DNA of 64,000 nt from Hydrogenophilus thiooxidans (GTDB lineage: Bacteria > Pseudomonadota > Gammaproteobacteria > Burkholderiales > Rhodocyclaceae). Location of the stretch: the NCBI RefSeq assembly GCF_019049855.1, contig NZ_JAHLSY010000005.1, positions 62,001-126,000 on the forward strand, in the 5' to 3' direction. Positions 62,886-64,000 of this stretch are shown here, one piece after another (positions within the stretch are counted from its first letter, which is position 1; each line of letters begins with the position of its first letter). The notes under the pieces are model-generated. The model was not told where the DNA came from. It searched no databases and saw nothing but the letters and a program-made list of their open reading frames with translations. The position numbers and the translations under genes were made by a program.

Positions 62886-62895
62886 GGAGCCTGTG

Positions 62896-64000
62896 ATGCG
62901 CGAACCGATCCTTCCTGGCGAAACCACGGGCAACCCGCTCGGCATTTCGGGGCGCACCGCGGCCACGTTCCAGCGCAACGCCATTACGCCGCTCCTCGCG
63001 CTCGTCCTCTTCTTGGTCGGGCTTTTCGCGATCGTTATCACGCCGAAAGAGGAAGAGCCGCAGATCGACGTGACGATGGCCAACGTGCTGGTCCCCTGGC
63101 CTGGCGCGTCGGCGAAAGACGTCGAGGCGATCATCGCGCGGCCGGCGGAACTGGTGCTGTCGCGCATCGCCGGCGTCGACCACGTTTATAGCGTTTCGCG
63201 CCCGGGAATCGCGGTGATCACGGTGCAGTTCAAGGTGGGCGTGAAGAACGAAACCGCGCTCGTGCGCCTTTACGACACCGTGATGTCAAACCGCGATTGG
63301 CTCAGCCCCAACCTGGGTGTCGGCGAACCGATCGTCAAGCCGAAAGGGATCGACGACGTTCCCGTCGCGGCATTCACGCTCTTTACGCGCGATCCCGAAC
63401 GAGCCGGGTACGACTTGGAGCGGGTTGCGCACGCGCTGGAGCTCGAACTCAAACGGGTTGAAGGAACACGTGACGTGCGCACGATTGGCGGCCCGGGGCA
63501 GGTGGTGCGTGTGGTGTTCGACCCGGTGCGGTTGAACGCCTACAACCTCACCGTCGATGAGCTCAAAACGGCACTGTCGCTTACCAACGTCTCGCTGCCT
63601 GCCGGGATGCTCACGCAGGACAACCGCGAAGTGCTCGTGCGCACGGGGTTGTATTTCGATTCGGTCGAAGATGTCGCCAATATCGTTGTCGGCGTCGTCG
63701 AAGGGCGACCGGTCTATCTTCGCGATGTTGCCGAGGTGGCGCTCGGTCCAGACGAGCCACGCCGTTACGTCTGGTTTGGCGCCGGGCAAGCCGGGGCGGA
63801 GACGTTGGGCATGCCCGCGGGCGCGTCGCAGCCTGCGGTGACGATCTGGGTCTCGAAAAAACCGGGCGCGAACGCCGCAACCGTGGTCGATGCATTGGTC
63901 GAACGGATGCGGCTTCTGGAAAACCAGATCATTCCGGAAGGGATCGCCTGGCAGGTGACGCGCGACTATGGCGCGACGGCAACCGACAAAGCCAATACAT
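62896..64000 (+). CDS. RND efflux pump inner-membrane protein (N-terminal part, cut by window edge)
   Basis: At least 368 residues, open to the window end. The N-terminus carries AATFQRNAITPLLALVLFLV, the first RND helix, then the porter domain with VTMANVLVPWPGASAKDVEA, VYSVSRPGIAVITVQFKVG, and AYNLTVDELKTALSLTNVSL. The cytoplasmic N-terminal segment is longer than in typical AcrB proteins. Start ATG 62896 follows AAGGAG. Efflux substrate and family subtype cannot be set from the visible part. Confidence 0.88.
   Translation, partial: MREPILPGETTGNPLGISGRTAATFQRNAITPLLALVLFLVGLFAIVITPKEEEPQIDVTMANVLVPWPGASAKDVEAIIARPAELVLSRIAGVDHVYSVSRPGIAVITVQFKVGVKNETALVRLYDTVMSNRDWLSPNLGVGEPIVKPKGIDDVPVAAFTLFTRDPERAGYDLERVAHALELELKRVEGTRDVRTIGGPGQVVRVVFDPVRLNAYNLTVDELKTALSLTNVSLPAGMLTQDNREVLVRTGLYFDSVEDVANIVVGVVEGRPVYLRDVAEVALGPDEPRRYVWFGAGQAGAETLGMPAGASQPAVTIWVSKKPGANAATVVDALVERMRLLENQIIPEGIAWQVTRDYGATATDKANT

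Overview
The window looks like a chromosomal segment of a GC-rich betaproteobacterium. The evidence is the block thrS-infC-rpmI-rplT-pheS-pheT-ihfA-merR, the betaproteobacterial style of the phenylacetate cluster, and two c-type cytochrome genes. A Hydrogenophilus/Tepidiphilus-like organism would fit, but that is a guess from gene content and was not searched.

Region 1 (1-11.2 kb) is a phenylacetate (paa) catabolon. A minus-strand operon paaG-paaH-paaI-paaK-paaA-paaB-paaC-paaD-paaE ends in a TetR regulator gene cut by the window edge. Divergent from it are a PaaN-type aldehyde dehydrogenase and paaY. The shared intergenic region holds overlapping divergent promoters and inverted repeats. Region 2 (11.3-14.7 kb) has a leaderless-looking class II cytochrome c lipoprotein, a cobalamin-binding-type protein without a signal peptide, and a diguanylate cyclase with a PhnD-like periplasmic sensor whose GGDEF part is in a different reading frame. 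Region 3 (14.8-22.3 kb) is a second aromatic module. It has maleylacetoacetate isomerase, FAA hydrolase, a VOC protein, DUF2783, an FAD monooxygenase and a metallo-beta-lactamase-fold protein, with a divergent IclR regulator and a thiolase.

Region 4 (22.2-40.4 kb) is housekeeping: rsgA, a small cytochrome, orn, pgi, a membrane glycosyltransferase-like protein, rpmE, a TrmB-like methyltransferase, two YkgJ-type cysteine-cluster proteins, VanZ-like, acnA, tRNA-Val, thrS, infC, rpmI, rplT, pheST, ihfA and merR.

Region 5 (40.4-61.6 kb) is an iron/metal acquisition island lying between merR and a tRNA-Pro gene that commonly follow one another in betaproteobacteria. Its left part (40.9-47.3 kb) is strikingly AT-rich and Fur-controlled: tonB-exbB-exbD, a siderophore receptor, a frameshifted piuC and an FMN hydroxy-acid dehydrogenase. 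A decayed IS21-type element separates it from a GC-rich part. That part carries (a) a TonB receptor, a NitT/TauT-type ABC importer and NnrS, and (b) a second Fur-box-controlled operon: a haem-type TonB receptor, a secreted and membrane-anchored CobN-like chelatase, the remnant of another receptor, an ExbB/MotA-like channel protein and a DUF2149 protein. Operon (b) resembles the Bacteroidota hmuRSTUV haem-processing operon and is the most interesting system here. Region 6 (61.7-64 kb) starts an RND efflux system; the pump gene runs off the window.

Working together, the two aromatic modules feed acetyl-CoA and succinyl-CoA, and fumarate and acetoacetate, into central metabolism. The island supplies energised outer-membrane import (TonB/ExbBD) of siderophore, and probably tetrapyrrole, iron under Fur control.
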